From Pseudoxanthomonas suwonensis (GTDB lineage Bacteria > Pseudomonadota > Gammaproteobacteria > Xanthomonadales > Xanthomonadaceae), in the NCBI RefSeq assembly GCF_000972865.1, contig NZ_CP011144.1:2480001-2544000 (forward strand): 64,000 nucleotides of DNA. The letters are read 5' to 3'. A model generated the notes under the pieces. The model had not been told where the DNA came from. It worked only from the letters and a program-made list of their open reading frames with translations, and made no database searches. This document shows positions 35,197 through 43,393 of this stretch, one piece after another. Position 1 is the stretch's first letter. Every line of letters starts with the position of its first letter. A program made the translations under genes and the position numbers.

Positions 35197-35550
35197 ATGC
35201 AGCATCGCCGATTGCGTTTCGGCCGCGGCTTCCGCGTGCTGTTCGACTGCCGCGGCGTGCAGGCCGCGCAGATGGTGATCGCGCCCGGCGGCTGCGAGGG
35301 CGGGCCGGACAACCGCCACCGCGGCGCCGAGCAGTGGCTCTACGTGGTCTCCGGCAGCGGCGTGGCGATCGTCGACGGCGCGCGGCGCGCGCTGGCGGCC
35401 GGCAGCCTGCTGCTGATCGAGCGCGGCGAGCCGCACGAGATCCGCAACACCGGGCGCACGCCGCTGAAGACGCTCAATTTCTACGCACCGCCGGCGTACA
35501 CGCCGGCGGGCGACGAGCGGCCGGCCGGGCGCGCGCCGCGGCGCGGCTGA
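35197..35550 (+). CDS. Single-domain cupin protein
   Basis: A 117-residue small beta-barrel. Cupin motif 1 is seen as GPDNRHRGAEQWLYVVSGSG (metal ligands His, Glu and others) and motif 2 as GSLLLIERGEPHEIRNTGRT with the second His. The C-terminus is a Pro-rich tail. A metal-binding isomerase, dioxygenase or sensor role is possible. The ATG at 35197 is chosen because the upstream open frame is Arg-rich and lacks homology. It converges with the diguanylate cyclase gene 15 bases away. Confidence 0.83.
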   Translation: MQHRRLRFGRGFRVLFDCRGVQAAQMVIAPGGCEGGPDNRHRGAEQWLYVVSGSGVAIVDGARRALAAGSLLLIERGEPHEIRNTGRTPLKTLNFYAPPAYTPAGDERPAGRAPRRG

Positions 35551-35565
35551 GGGCGCCGCCGCGGC

Positions 35566-37023
35566 TCAGTGCGCGACGACCACGCGATTGCGGCCGTCGT
35601 GCTTGGCCTGGTACATGGCGCGGTCGGCGCGTCGGACCAGGTGCTCGCGGCTCTCGCCCAGCTGCCGCACCGCTACCCCGGCGCTGAAGGCCACCGTGAT
35701 GCGCTGGCCCTCGTGCACCGCCGGCTGCGACGCCAGCAGCTTCTGCAGCCGCTGCACCACCGCGCGGGCCTCGGCCAGCGGCGTGCCCGGCAGCAGAAGC
35801 ACGAACTCCTCGCCGCCGTGGCGGCAGACCGCGTCGCCGGCGCGCAGGCCGGCGTTGGCGGTGGCCACGACGTGGCGCAGCGCGGCGTCGCCGCCGGCGT
35901 GGCCGTGGCGTGCGTTGAGCCGGCCGAACTCGTCCAGGTCCAGCACCACCAGCGACAGCGGCCGGCCCTCGCGCTCGGCGCGCGCCGCCTCGGTCTCGTA
36001 CAGTTCCTCGAAGCCGCGCCGGTTCAGCGCACCGGTCAGCGGATCGCTGCGCAGCAGGTCGCCCACGTCGCGCAGCTGCAACTCCAGTTCGCGGATCCGC
36101 GCTTCGGCCGCCTCGACCTCGGCACGCGCGGCGAGCATCTGCTCGCGCGAGCGCAGCGCCTGCTGCTGCAGCCGCGCGGTGTCGTCGAGCACGTCCTCCA
36201 GGCGGTGGCCGAGGTCGGCGATGGTGCGCGACTCGCGGATCGCGTGCATGTGCGCCTCGAGCCGGCACTGGTACTCACCGGTGTCGGTGGCCATCCCGTC
36301 CAGGCGTTCGACGAAGGAGACCATCATCAACCGCATCGCGTCCTTGGACTGATCGATGCCGTTCTTCAGCAGGCCCTGCTGGTAGGCCAGCTCGCGCAGG
36401 CCCTGGCGGGTGGCCTCCAGGGTCTGGCGGTCGGGGTTGCCGGCCAGCAGCTCGCGCACCACCGACACCTGGCCACGCAACCAGCTGCCGTCGTCGAGCA
36501 GTTCGAACAGGTTCTCCAGCAGCAGGTCGAACAGGCTCAGCATCAGCGCCTGCTGCTCGGCGGCATCGCCGGCATGCACGCCGACCTGGTGGCACAGCTC
36601 GCGGACCCGGCGCGCCAGCGGCGCCAGGTCGCTGCCCGGGCGCCACTGCTTCAGCGCCGTGCCCAGCGCGCTGGACTCGTCGGCCAGTGCCGGCAGCGGC
36701 TGCAGCAGCGAGGCCAGGGCCACGCCCACGGCCTGCCGCAGTAGCTCGCGCAGCTGGTCCGACTCGACCAGCGCGCCGCCGGCGTCCAGGCTCGCGGCGA
36801 AGTCGCGCAGGTACTTGTCCAGGAACTGGTGCAGCAGGCGCTGGCAGGTGCGCCAGTCGTCCTCGCGCAGCGCCGACTGCAGGCGCCGGCCCAGCCCGCC
36901 CAGTTCGCCCGGCAGGAGCGCCATGCCGTCGGCGAACGCCGGCAGCACCGCCGCCGGTCCGGCAGCCACGGTCGCGGCCGCGGGATCGCGGGCGGGGACG
37001 GCGGGGCTGGGGTCGAACGGCAT
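35566..37023 (-). CDS. Cytoplasmic diguanylate cyclase with long helical N-terminus
   Basis: A 485-residue GGDEF protein without membrane segments. Residues about 35-280 are helical, with repeated Leu-rich segments (MLSLFDLLLENLFELLDDGS) that may bind a partner. A coiled coil at about 275-322 (EDVLDDTARLQQQALRSREQ and AEARIRELELQLRDVGDLL) leads into the GGDEF domain at SDPLTGALNRRGF. The catalytic motif GGEEF is at 403-407. The I-site RAGD (394-397) is five residues before it, so feedback inhibition by c-di-GMP is expected. Longer in-frame starts exist upstream, but the ATG at 37023 begins MPFDPSPAVP and gives a normal length. Confidence 0.9.
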   Translation of the reverse strand: MPFDPSPAVPARDPAAATVAAGPAAVLPAFADGMALLPGELGGLGRRLQSALREDDWRTCQRLLHQFLDKYLRDFAASLDAGGALVESDQLRELLRQAVGVALASLLQPLPALADESSALGTALKQWRPGSDLAPLARRVRELCHQVGVHAGDAAEQQALMLSLFDLLLENLFELLDDGSWLRGQVSVVRELLAGNPDRQTLEATRQGLRELAYQQGLLKNGIDQSKDAMRLMMVSFVERLDGMATDTGEYQCRLEAHMHAIRESRTIADLGHRLEDVLDDTARLQQQALRSREQMLAARAEVEAAEARIRELELQLRDVGDLLRSDPLTGALNRRGFEELYETEAARAEREGRPLSLVVLDLDEFGRLNARHGHAGGDAALRHVVATANAGLRAGDAVCRHGGEEFVLLLPGTPLAEARAVVQRLQKLLASQPAVHEGQRITVAFSAGVAVRQLGESREHLVRRADRAMYQAKHDGRNRVVVAH

Positions 37024-37209
37024 GGTCGGGCTCCGGTTGGCCGGCGCGTGGAGGCGGCGCACGGCCGGCAGGCATGCGCAGGGACAGGTTTTGGGATTAG
37101 CGGCCGCTCCCGGCCCGGGTTTAGCCCGCGCCGCAGCATGCCGCGGCGGCCGCCGAGGGCGTAGGCTCTGCGGCGCGGCACTGGCGCCGCGGGACGAGGG
37201 GAGACCTTC

Positions 37210-38271
37210 ATGCAGACGCAGACCGGGCCGGTGCGGCCTCGGGGCTACTGGTGGGTGGCGATCCTGGCGCTGGTGTGGAACTTGATCGGGCTGGTCTTTT
37301 TCGCCGCGCAGGCGACCCTGGATGAGGCGGGCATGGCCGCGCTGTCGGAGGCGGACCGGCAGGTCCATCTGGCCACGCCGGGATGGGTGTACGTGGCTTT
37401 CGGCTTCGCGGTGGTAGGTGGCGTGCTCGGCGCGCTGTGCCTGCTGCTGCGCCGGCGCTGGGCAGTGTTGATGTTCGGTGTGTCGCTACTGGCGCTATTG
37501 TTACAGATCACCGGTATTTACTTGGTCACGCCGGCTTGGGAGGCCTATGCCTTTGCGGGTCTGAAGATGCCTGTGTTGCTAGTGGCCATCGCCGCGGCGC
37601 TGCTGACGTATGCGAAACACTGTGAATCGCTTGGGTGGCTACGTTCCACATGGGGGGTGAAGATAAATTGTCAGAAATGCAATGCACAGATACTAGATTC
37701 CTCAAAATTCTGCGCCGCATGTGGCAATCAGGTGGACAGAGCCGGGAATCTTAATGTGTCAACGTCCGTACAAAGACCTGCAGCGGTGCGTGTTGGTGGT
37801 TGGCTCACTCTGTTTTGCATCTTGCTCACTGTCATTTTTCCATTGAGTAGTTGTTCGGGAATGGCGGAGTATTCAGATTTAGCCACCAAGCATGGAGTTA
37901 GCGCTGATTCTCCGCTTTATGCCGCAATAGGACAAAATGCTTTTGGCGGCGCAATTGCGGGCATATATGCATTTATCGTGGGATTGCGAATCTGGACTGG
38001 ATCCCCTAACGGAAGAAGGATAGCTATAACCTTTTTAGTTATATATCCACTCATTACGTTTCTATTCAATGTCATTGCATTGAGCATGCTGGGTGATGCG
38101 CAAGGCTCCGGGGAAATTCGTGTGGCGCTTATTTCCAGTATTCTTGGATCGTTTTTATTCAGCGCAATTTGGCTTCCTTACTTTAAATGGTCAAAGCGAG
38201 TAAAGGCCACGTACGCCAGTGGCGATAACGTGAAGCCAGATAACACCCTTGGCGTGTCCCGCGACGGATAA
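37210..38271 (+). CDS. Chimeric membrane protein: four-helix domain fused to zinc ribbon and DUF2569
   Basis: A 353-residue protein. Residues 1-143 form a four-helix domain resembling a free-standing Xanthomonadaceae membrane protein that normally ends near a GWLR sequence (here CESLGWLR). It continues without a stop into a zinc ribbon (CQKCNAQI, then FCAACGN; about 155-177), then a DUF2569-like domain with four hydrophobic helices (RVGGWLTLFCILL, GLRIWTGSPNGRRIAITFLV). Base composition changes at the junction: 38 of 60 bases are G/C at 37261-37320 and 24 of 60 at 38041-38100. This looks like an in-frame fusion created by insertion of foreign DNA at the end of a native gene. Function unknown. 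Confidence 0.78.
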   Translation: MQTQTGPVRPRGYWWVAILALVWNLIGLVFFAAQATLDEAGMAALSEADRQVHLATPGWVYVAFGFAVVGGVLGALCLLLRRRWAVLMFGVSLLALLLQITGIYLVTPAWEAYAFAGLKMPVLLVAIAAALLTYAKHCESLGWLRSTWGVKINCQKCNAQILDSSKFCAACGNQVDRAGNLNVSTSVQRPAAVRVGGWLTLFCILLTVIFPLSSCSGMAEYSDLATKHGVSADSPLYAAIGQNAFGGAIAGIYAFIVGLRIWTGSPNGRRIAITFLVIYPLITFLFNVIALSMLGDAQGSGEIRVALISSILGSFLFSAIWLPYFKWSKRVKATYASGDNVKPDNTLGVSRDG

Positions 38272-38413
38272 CACAGGCCGGCATCGCCTCATGCAATTAC
38301 ATGCTCCGAGTCCCTGACCAAACGCAGGATCCGTCCGGCTTGCCGGGAGATGCGGGGCAGCATCCCCCATTCTAGGGGAGGCTAATAGTAGTTTAGGGCC
38401 ATAGGATCGTTCG

Positions 38414-39229
38414 ATGCTCGATGCAAACTTTATAAATCGCTACTCGAGGCTGCTTGAGGCTCGCACTGCCGAACGATTACGGCAGTTTCCCTCTGAGCTT
38501 CGACAAATCTCAGCAAGAGCGGCACAAAGAGGCATTTTTCACTCTAGTGTTCACGCATCACAAGTACACCAAGCGCATGAGCGAGAACTCGAAGTTCGCG
38601 CCATATTGGCTTGGGAAAGCCTGGCTAGAGTTCAACGCACACTCGGAACTCAGCCGGATGGTACGCTCAGACAAGATCTTAAGCGGCAGCTATCTTCACA
38701 GGTCAACTCGTTCTGCGCTGAACTGTCTCAGTCTCTACAACAGCAGCTCCAGCGCCTTCCGAGGAATCAAGTTCTTTCACTTGATGCGATGCGTCAACAC
38801 TTGATCCAGAAGCACGATGTTGAGATTGATCTCTACGTGGATTCACTGATGAACAGTCCTGAACAAGACTCGGCACAGGCACAGTACAACTTTTACGGTT
38901 CTGTTGGTGCAGTGCAAACGGGCGCAAATGCACAGGCAAACGTTGTCCAAAATCTGGGTGCTGATGACCGCGCCGCGCTCACAGAGTCACTAACGCTTAT
39001 TCGTGACGCATTACAACAAGCGAGCGATCTAGCCGAGACACAGAGACAAGAACTGCTAGAGATTGCTGCAGAGTGTGAAACCCAGGTGGTTGCCGACTCT
39101 CCAAATAATACAAAGCTCCTGACAATGCTTACGATACTTGGGACAGCAGTCCAGTCAATTGCGAGTGCGCGTCCCGCGTATCAAGCACTCAGAACGGCCC
39201 TTTTCCCACTAGGCATTACTCTGCCATGA
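38414..39229 (+). CDS. Unknown cytoplasmic protein with a Gly/Val/Gln motif
   Basis: A 271-residue soluble protein of no recognised family. Residues 1-150 are helical and Gln/Arg-rich (RLLEARTAERLRQFPSELRQ and SLQQQLQRLPRNQVLSLDA). Residues about 158-181 hold FYGSVGAVQTGANAQANVVQ, a Gly/Val/Gln/Asn stretch resembling short beta-forming signalling motifs. A second helical part (ALTESLTLIRDALQQASDLA) and a hydrophobic C-terminal helix (TMLTILGTAVQSIASARPAY) follow. The composition is AT-richer than the genome, so it belongs to the acquired stretch. An AGGA lies about eight bases before the ATG. Confidence 0.65.
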   Translation: MLDANFINRYSRLLEARTAERLRQFPSELRQISARAAQRGIFHSSVHASQVHQAHERELEVRAILAWESLARVQRTLGTQPDGTLRQDLKRQLSSQVNSFCAELSQSLQQQLQRLPRNQVLSLDAMRQHLIQKHDVEIDLYVDSLMNSPEQDSAQAQYNFYGSVGAVQTGANAQANVVQNLGADDRAALTESLTLIRDALQQASDLAETQRQELLEIAAECETQVVADSPNNTKLLTMLTILGTAVQSIASARPAYQALRTALFPLGITLP

Positions 39230-39305
39230 TGGCCCTTGGCAATTCTTTCAAGCCGATGTCGCTTCGCGGCACATAAGGCGTTAGTTCCTTCTGTAGGAAT
39301 AACAC

Positions 39306-40121
39306 GTGACCCGATTTTTGTCGCTCGCACTCTTGCTCGCGCTGTCGTCCCCTGCCAGCGCCATCGTCATCCGGCATGATGTTGACGACTCGAAGTATCG
39401 CATTACGGCCTCTGAATTCCCTGCGCTCGTCGATATGCCCAGTGAGGGGCACGGCGTACTGATTGCCCCGCAGTGGGTGATCACCGCTGCCCATACGATC
39501 CCGCTGCACTCCGAACTCAAACAAGTAGGTATCAACGGAAAGCCCAGGGACGTTGAGCGCACCGTCATCCACGCTGGATACAAGCCGCTGCCACAAGAAC
39601 TGATCGACCACGCGATGGCCAGTGGCGAAGCAATTTTGATCGTGGTGTTTATTTCGTCGTCTGACGACATCGCGCTGGTCAAGCTGGTCGAGCCCGTCAC
39701 GGATGTCGTCCCTGTCGCACTCCACGAAGACAGCGTGCGGCCCGGCGAGATCGTCAAGATCATCGGGAAAGGGGCGACCGGCAACGGCGCTGCAGGATAC
39801 AGTCTCGGTGGGCGTAACCGGACGGAGCTTCGTCGTGCCTACAACGAGATCACCAGTGCTTACGACCGCTGGTTTTGCTATCGGTTCGACGAGCCGTCAT
39901 CGGCTTTGCCCCTAGAGGGTGCCCTTGGCAACGGGGACAGCGGTGGTCCCGCGCTTATCCAGGTCGAAGATCAATGGCTTTTGTCCGGGTTGGCCTCTTG
40001 GAAAGTGATTGAGGGCCATGTGGTGAGTGCCAAATACGGTCGCTATGACCAGGTGACCTGCAATGTGCGTTTGAGCCATTACGCCGACTGGATTGAAAGT
40101 GTAGTGTCTGGACAGCCGTAG
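39306..40121 (+). CDS. Secreted trypsin-like serine protease (S1 family)
   Basis: A 271-residue exported protease. GTG start at 39306 with AGGA seven bases upstream. The signal peptide MTRFLSLALLLALSSPASA is followed by a short pro-like segment, with no typical IVGG activation site visible. The catalytic triad is intact: His63 in TAAHTI, Asp121 in DIALVKL and Ser212 in GNGDSGGPALI. Only a few Cys residues are present, so disulfide content is low. Location in the low-GC stretch suggests acquisition; a role in extracellular protein breakdown or host/competitor interaction is possible but unproven. Confidence 0.85.
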   Translation: MTRFLSLALLLALSSPASAIVIRHDVDDSKYRITASEFPALVDMPSEGHGVLIAPQWVITAAHTIPLHSELKQVGINGKPRDVERTVIHAGYKPLPQELIDHAMASGEAILIVVFISSSDDIALVKLVEPVTDVVPVALHEDSVRPGEIVKIIGKGATGNGAAGYSLGGRNRTELRRAYNEITSAYDRWFCYRFDEPSSALPLEGALGNGDSGGPALIQVEDQWLLSGLASWKVIEGHVVSAKYGRYDQVTCNVRLSHYADWIESVVSGQP

Positions 40122-40252
40122 GTGAATTGACACTCGAAGTGCAACGCCCCGCATAGCTCTTGGATTCCCGTGGAATTCGCTGTCGTTGTCCGCTCGTCGC
40201 ATCGTCGGCCTTCCGGTCGCTACACTGCGTGCCCGTTTCCCCGGCGATTCCC

Positions 40253-40990
40253 ATGACCGCTCCGGTTCGACTGGCCCAGCGCGTGGCCGGACTGTTCAAC
40301 CTCTCGCGCGCCGAAGCCGAGCAGTTCATCCGCAACGGCTGGGTGTCGGTGGACGGGCAGGTGGTGGAGGCGCCGCAGCACAAGGTGACCGTCGAGCGGG
40401 TCGAACTCGACCCGGGCGCCCGCCTGGAAGCGGTGGAACCGGCCACGATCCTGCTGCACAAGCCGCCCGGTTTCGATGCGATCACTGGCCCCCGGCCCGC
40501 CAGTGCCCTGGTAGCGCCGGTGTCACGCTGGGCCGACGACCCCAGCGGCGTGCGCCTGCTGCGGCGGCATTTCCATCGCTTGACCCCGCTGGTGCCGCTG
40601 GAGACCGAGGCCAGCGGGCTGATGGTGTTGACCCAGGACGGTCGGGTGTGGCGCCGCCTGAGCGAAGACGCGGACCAGATCGAGCACGAGTACATCGTCG
40701 AGATCCGCGGCGGGATCGCCCCTTACGGCCTGCATCGCCTGTGCCATGGCCTGACGTACGACGGCCGGGTGCTGGCGCCGTGCAAGGTCAGCTGGCAGAA
40801 CGAGACCCGGCTGCGCTTCGCGATCAAGGGCGTGCGGGAAGGGCAGCTGCACGGCATGTGCGAGCAGGTGGGCCTGGAGGTGGTGTCGATCCGCCGGCTG
40901 CGCATCGGCAAGGTCGCATTGGGCAAGGGTCCGGACGGCGCGATGCCGCCCGGCGCATGGCGCTACCTGCCGGTGGGCGAGCGGTTCTGA
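40253..40990 (+). CDS. RsuA/RluF-like pseudouridine synthase homologue, probably catalytically altered
   Basis: A 245-residue protein with an N-terminal S4 RNA-binding domain (about 5-60: LAQRVAGLFNLSRAEAEQFI, NGWVSVDGQ) and an RsuA-type synthase domain beginning ILLHKPPGFDAITG. In active enzymes the catalytic motif reads RLDxDTSGL; here the equivalent is PLETEASGLMVL, with Glu in place of the catalytic Asp and Pro in place of Arg. RRLRIGKVALGKGPDGAMPP GAW at the C-terminus matches the family end. It could be an RNA-binding protein that has lost modification activity. The ATG at 40253 fits the S4 start. It marks the right edge of the low-GC stretch. Confidence 0.82.
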   Translation: MTAPVRLAQRVAGLFNLSRAEAEQFIRNGWVSVDGQVVEAPQHKVTVERVELDPGARLEAVEPATILLHKPPGFDAITGPRPASALVAPVSRWADDPSGVRLLRRHFHRLTPLVPLETEASGLMVLTQDGRVWRRLSEDADQIEHEYIVEIRGGIAPYGLHRLCHGLTYDGRVLAPCKVSWQNETRLRFAIKGVREGQLHGMCEQVGLEVVSIRRLRIGKVALGKGPDGAMPPGAWRYLPVGERF

Positions 40991-41090
40991 GGCCGGCTCG
41001 CGCGCGGCTGCACCGCTTCGTCGACCGACGGCCCGTCTGCTGTTCCGCGTGGACAGGACCGGGTCGGTCGCAACCGCCCGGTCGCCTGGC

Positions 41091-41951
41091 CTAGTTCCCG
41101 TCTTCCGCCGCCGCCTCGCGGCCCTGTTGCCGGATCAGCGCTTCCTCGCGCGCATCATTGATGGCGTGGCGGACGCTGTCCAGGTCGACCGCGCCCTCGT
41201 CCGGCGTGAACTCGCCGGTCAGCTCGGTATCGGGCCGCAGTGCGCCGGCCTCGAACAGGGCCCACATCTCCTCGCCGTACCAGGTGTCCAGCAGCTCGGG
41301 CGCCCAGCGGCCGAGGCTTGCGGTGAGGTTGTTGACGTCGCGCAGCAGCATCGTGCGCGCCGCGTTGTTGCCGCCGGCGCTGACGACCTGCGGGAAATCG
41401 ATCACCACCGGCCCGTCCGGGCCGACCAGCACGTTGTAGGCGGACAGGTCGCCATGGATCAGCCCGCAGCACAGCATCAGCACCACCTGCCGGACCAGCA
41501 CGCGGTGGTATTCGCGCGCCTGCTCCGCGCCCAGCTCGACCTCGCCTAGGCGCGGGGCGGAGAAGCCCTCCGCGTCGGTGACCAGTTCCATCACCAGCAC
41601 GCCGTGGAAGTAGCCGAACGGCTCGGGCACGCGCACGCCGGCGGCGCGCAACTGGTAGAGCGCTTCGACCTCGGTGTTCTTCCAGGCGGTTTCCTGCTGC
41701 TTGCGCCCGTACTTGCTGGCCTTGCCGATCGCGCGCGCCTCGCGGCTGCCGCGCACTTTGCGGCCTTCCTGGTACTGCACGCGTTGCTGGAAGCTGCGCT
41801 GCGCCATGTCCTTGTAGACCTTCGCACAACGCACCTCGTCGCCGCTGCGGACGACGTACACCGCCGCTTCCTTGCCGCTCTTGAGCGGTCGCAGCACGTG
41901 ATCGATGACGCCGTCATCGATCAGCGCCTGCAGGCCTGGGGGAGTCTTCAC
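41091..41951 (-). CDS. RIO1-like serine protein kinase
   Basis: A 286-residue atypical protein kinase of the bacterial RIO1 group. Motifs: the nucleotide loop SGKEAAVYVV (about 24-33), CAKVYKD with the catalytic Lys, the catalytic loop LIHGDLSAYNVLV and the metal-binding VIDFPQVVS. The segment GREARAIGKASKYGRKQQET-like between lobes matches RIO flexible loops. A GTG at 41951 is used, since upstream sequence in frame is Arg/Pro-rich and unrelated. In Pseudomonas a related kinase affects stress and persister physiology; substrates here are unknown. It is monocistronic and divergent from the gnd gene. Confidence 0.87.
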   Translation of the reverse strand: MKTPPGLQALIDDGVIDHVLRPLKSGKEAAVYVVRSGDEVRCAKVYKDMAQRSFQQRVQYQEGRKVRGSREARAIGKASKYGRKQQETAWKNTEVEALYQLRAAGVRVPEPFGYFHGVLVMELVTDAEGFSAPRLGEVELGAEQAREYHRVLVRQVVLMLCCGLIHGDLSAYNVLVGPDGPVVIDFPQVVSAGGNNAARTMLLRDVNNLTASLGRWAPELLDTWYGEEMWALFEAGALRPDTELTGEFTPDEGAVDLDSVRHAINDAREEALIRQQGREAAAEDGN

Positions 41952-42233
41952 GGGTTCTCTGGGGGAGGTGGCGCGGCGAGGCCGGCCATGAGGCGGCAGA
42001 TTTTCGCATCTTCGGGCAGGTGTAGCCATGGCGGGATGCGGCTGCCTGCAGGCAGCGCCCGGCACGGGCCTGGGGGAGGCCGCGCCCGGCAGTCTGCGGC
42101 CTCCCGGCTTTGAACGGTCCGCATGCCGGCGTGGCGGTCGCGGTCCGCCCTGGGTGGCCGCCGTCTGCGGATGCGCCTGTGGCATGCGCCGGCGCCCCAT
42201 GCAAGGCTGTACCCCACGTACGCAGGAGGTCGC

Positions 42234-43142
42234 ATGGACATCGGCATGATCGGACTGGGGCGGATGGGCGCGAACATGGCCGCGCGGCTGCAGCGGGACG
42301 GACACCGCGTGGCGGGGTTCGATCCCGGTGCGGCCGCGCGCCAGGCGGCGGCGCAGGCGCACGGACTGGAGGCGTTCGATTCGCTGCAGGCGTTGCTGGC
42401 GGCGTTGCCGGCACCGCGCGCGCTGTGGCTGATGGTGCCGGCGGGTGCGCCGGTGGACGCGACCCTGGAAGCACTGCGGCCGCTGCTGCAGGTGGGCGAC
42501 GTGGTGGTGGACGGCGGCAACTCCAACTACCAGGACAGCCAGCGTCGCGCCGCGGACTGTCGCAGGGACGGCGTGCACTTCCTCGACTGCGGGACCAGCG
42601 GCGGCGTCTGGGGGCTGGCCGAAGGCTACAGCCTGATGGTCGGCGGCGACGCGGCCGCGTGCGAGCGGCTGCGGCCGCTGTTCGAGACCCTGGCGCCGGC
42701 GCCCGATCGCGGCTGGGGCCGGGTGGGGCCCAGCGGTGCCGGGCATTTCGCCAAGATGGTCCACAACGGCATCGAGTACGGAATGATGCAGGCCTACGCG
42801 GAAGGCTTCGCGATCATGCAGCGCAAGGAGTCGCTGGCGCTGGACCTGCCGCAGCTGGCGGAGATCTGGCGGCATGGCAGCGTGGTGCGCTCGTGGCTGC
42901 TGGACCTGGCCGCCGAGGCGCTGCATGACAATCCGTCGCTGGAGGGCATCGCGCCCTACGTGGCCGACTCCGGCGAGGGCCGCTGGACGGTGGCCGAGGC
43001 GATCGAGCTGGACGTGGCCGCGCCGGTGATCACCCTGTCGCTGCTGGAGCGGCTGCGCTCGCGCGAGAAGGACTCCTTCGCCGACAAGATGCTGGCGGCG
43101 TTGCGGGACCGGTTCGGCGGGCATGGGGTGAGGCAGGGCTGA
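42234..43142 (+). CDS. gnd: 6-phosphogluconate dehydrogenase (decarboxylating), short form
   Basis: A 302-residue enzyme converting 6-phosphogluconate to ribulose 5-phosphate and CO2 with reduction of NAD or NADP. It is the short, roughly 300-residue class, unlike the 470-residue E. coli Gnd. Motifs: Rossmann MIGLGRMGANMAARL, substrate DGGNSNYQDS, the LDCGTSGGVWGL block and the catalytic Lys in GHFAKMVHNGIEYGMMQ. The ATG at 42234 follows GCAGGAGG, a strong ribosome binding site; an earlier ATG at 42123 is not needed. It is followed by an intergenic repeat array. Confidence 0.9.
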   Translation: MDIGMIGLGRMGANMAARLQRDGHRVAGFDPGAAARQAAAQAHGLEAFDSLQALLAALPAPRALWLMVPAGAPVDATLEALRPLLQVGDVVVDGGNSNYQDSQRRAADCRRDGVHFLDCGTSGGVWGLAEGYSLMVGGDAAACERLRPLFETLAPAPDRGWGRVGPSGAGHFAKMVHNGIEYGMMQAYAEGFAIMQRKESLALDLPQLAEIWRHGSVVRSWLLDLAAEALHDNPSLEGIAPYVADSGEGRWTVAEAIELDVAAPVITLSLLERLRSREKDSFADKMLAALRDRFGGHGVRQG

Positions 43143-43164
43143 GGTGCATGTCGCCCTGCCTTCT

Positions 43165-43380
43165 GTAGGAGCCGGGTTCAGCCGGCGACACGCCACCTCG
43201 GCACAGGCGACTCGCTCATGGTTCCGACGCCCGTGTCGCCGGCTGAACCCGGCTCCTACAAAAGAGCCTGGCGACATGGCCGTTGTAGGAGCTGGCTTCA
43301 GCCGGCGACATGCCACGCAGGCACAGGCGACTTCCTCGTATTCCCGACGCCCGTGTCGCCGGCTGAACCCGGCTCCTACA
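43165..43380. repeat. Two tandem GTAGGAGC..GGCTCCTAC palindromic elements
   Basis: Units at 43165-43260 and 43285-43380, each about 96 bases with a 120-base period. Each starts GTAGGAGC(C/T)GG(G/C)TTCAGC and ends GCTGAACCCGGCTCCTACA, so the ends are inverted repeats of each other. The inner part carries CACAGGCGACT and GACGCCCGTGTCGCC. They fill the convergent gap between gnd and the Gfo/Idh/MocA gene. The element family recurs at 24490 and 47388. Confidence 0.88.
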
Positions 43381-43393
43381 GGGACGCCGCTGG

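Larger units (their letters stand above)
37560..40250. other. Low-GC stretch, probable horizontally acquired island
   Basis: From about 37.5 kb to 40.2 kb the sequence is visibly less GC-rich than both flanks, and codon choice changes (many A/T third positions). It contains the 3' half of the chimeric gene, an unknown gene and a serine protease gene. GC-rich sequence resumes at the RsuA-like gene at 40253. No integrase, tRNA, insertion sequence or obvious direct repeat was found at the borders, so the mechanism of entry is unclear. Confidence 0.6.
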
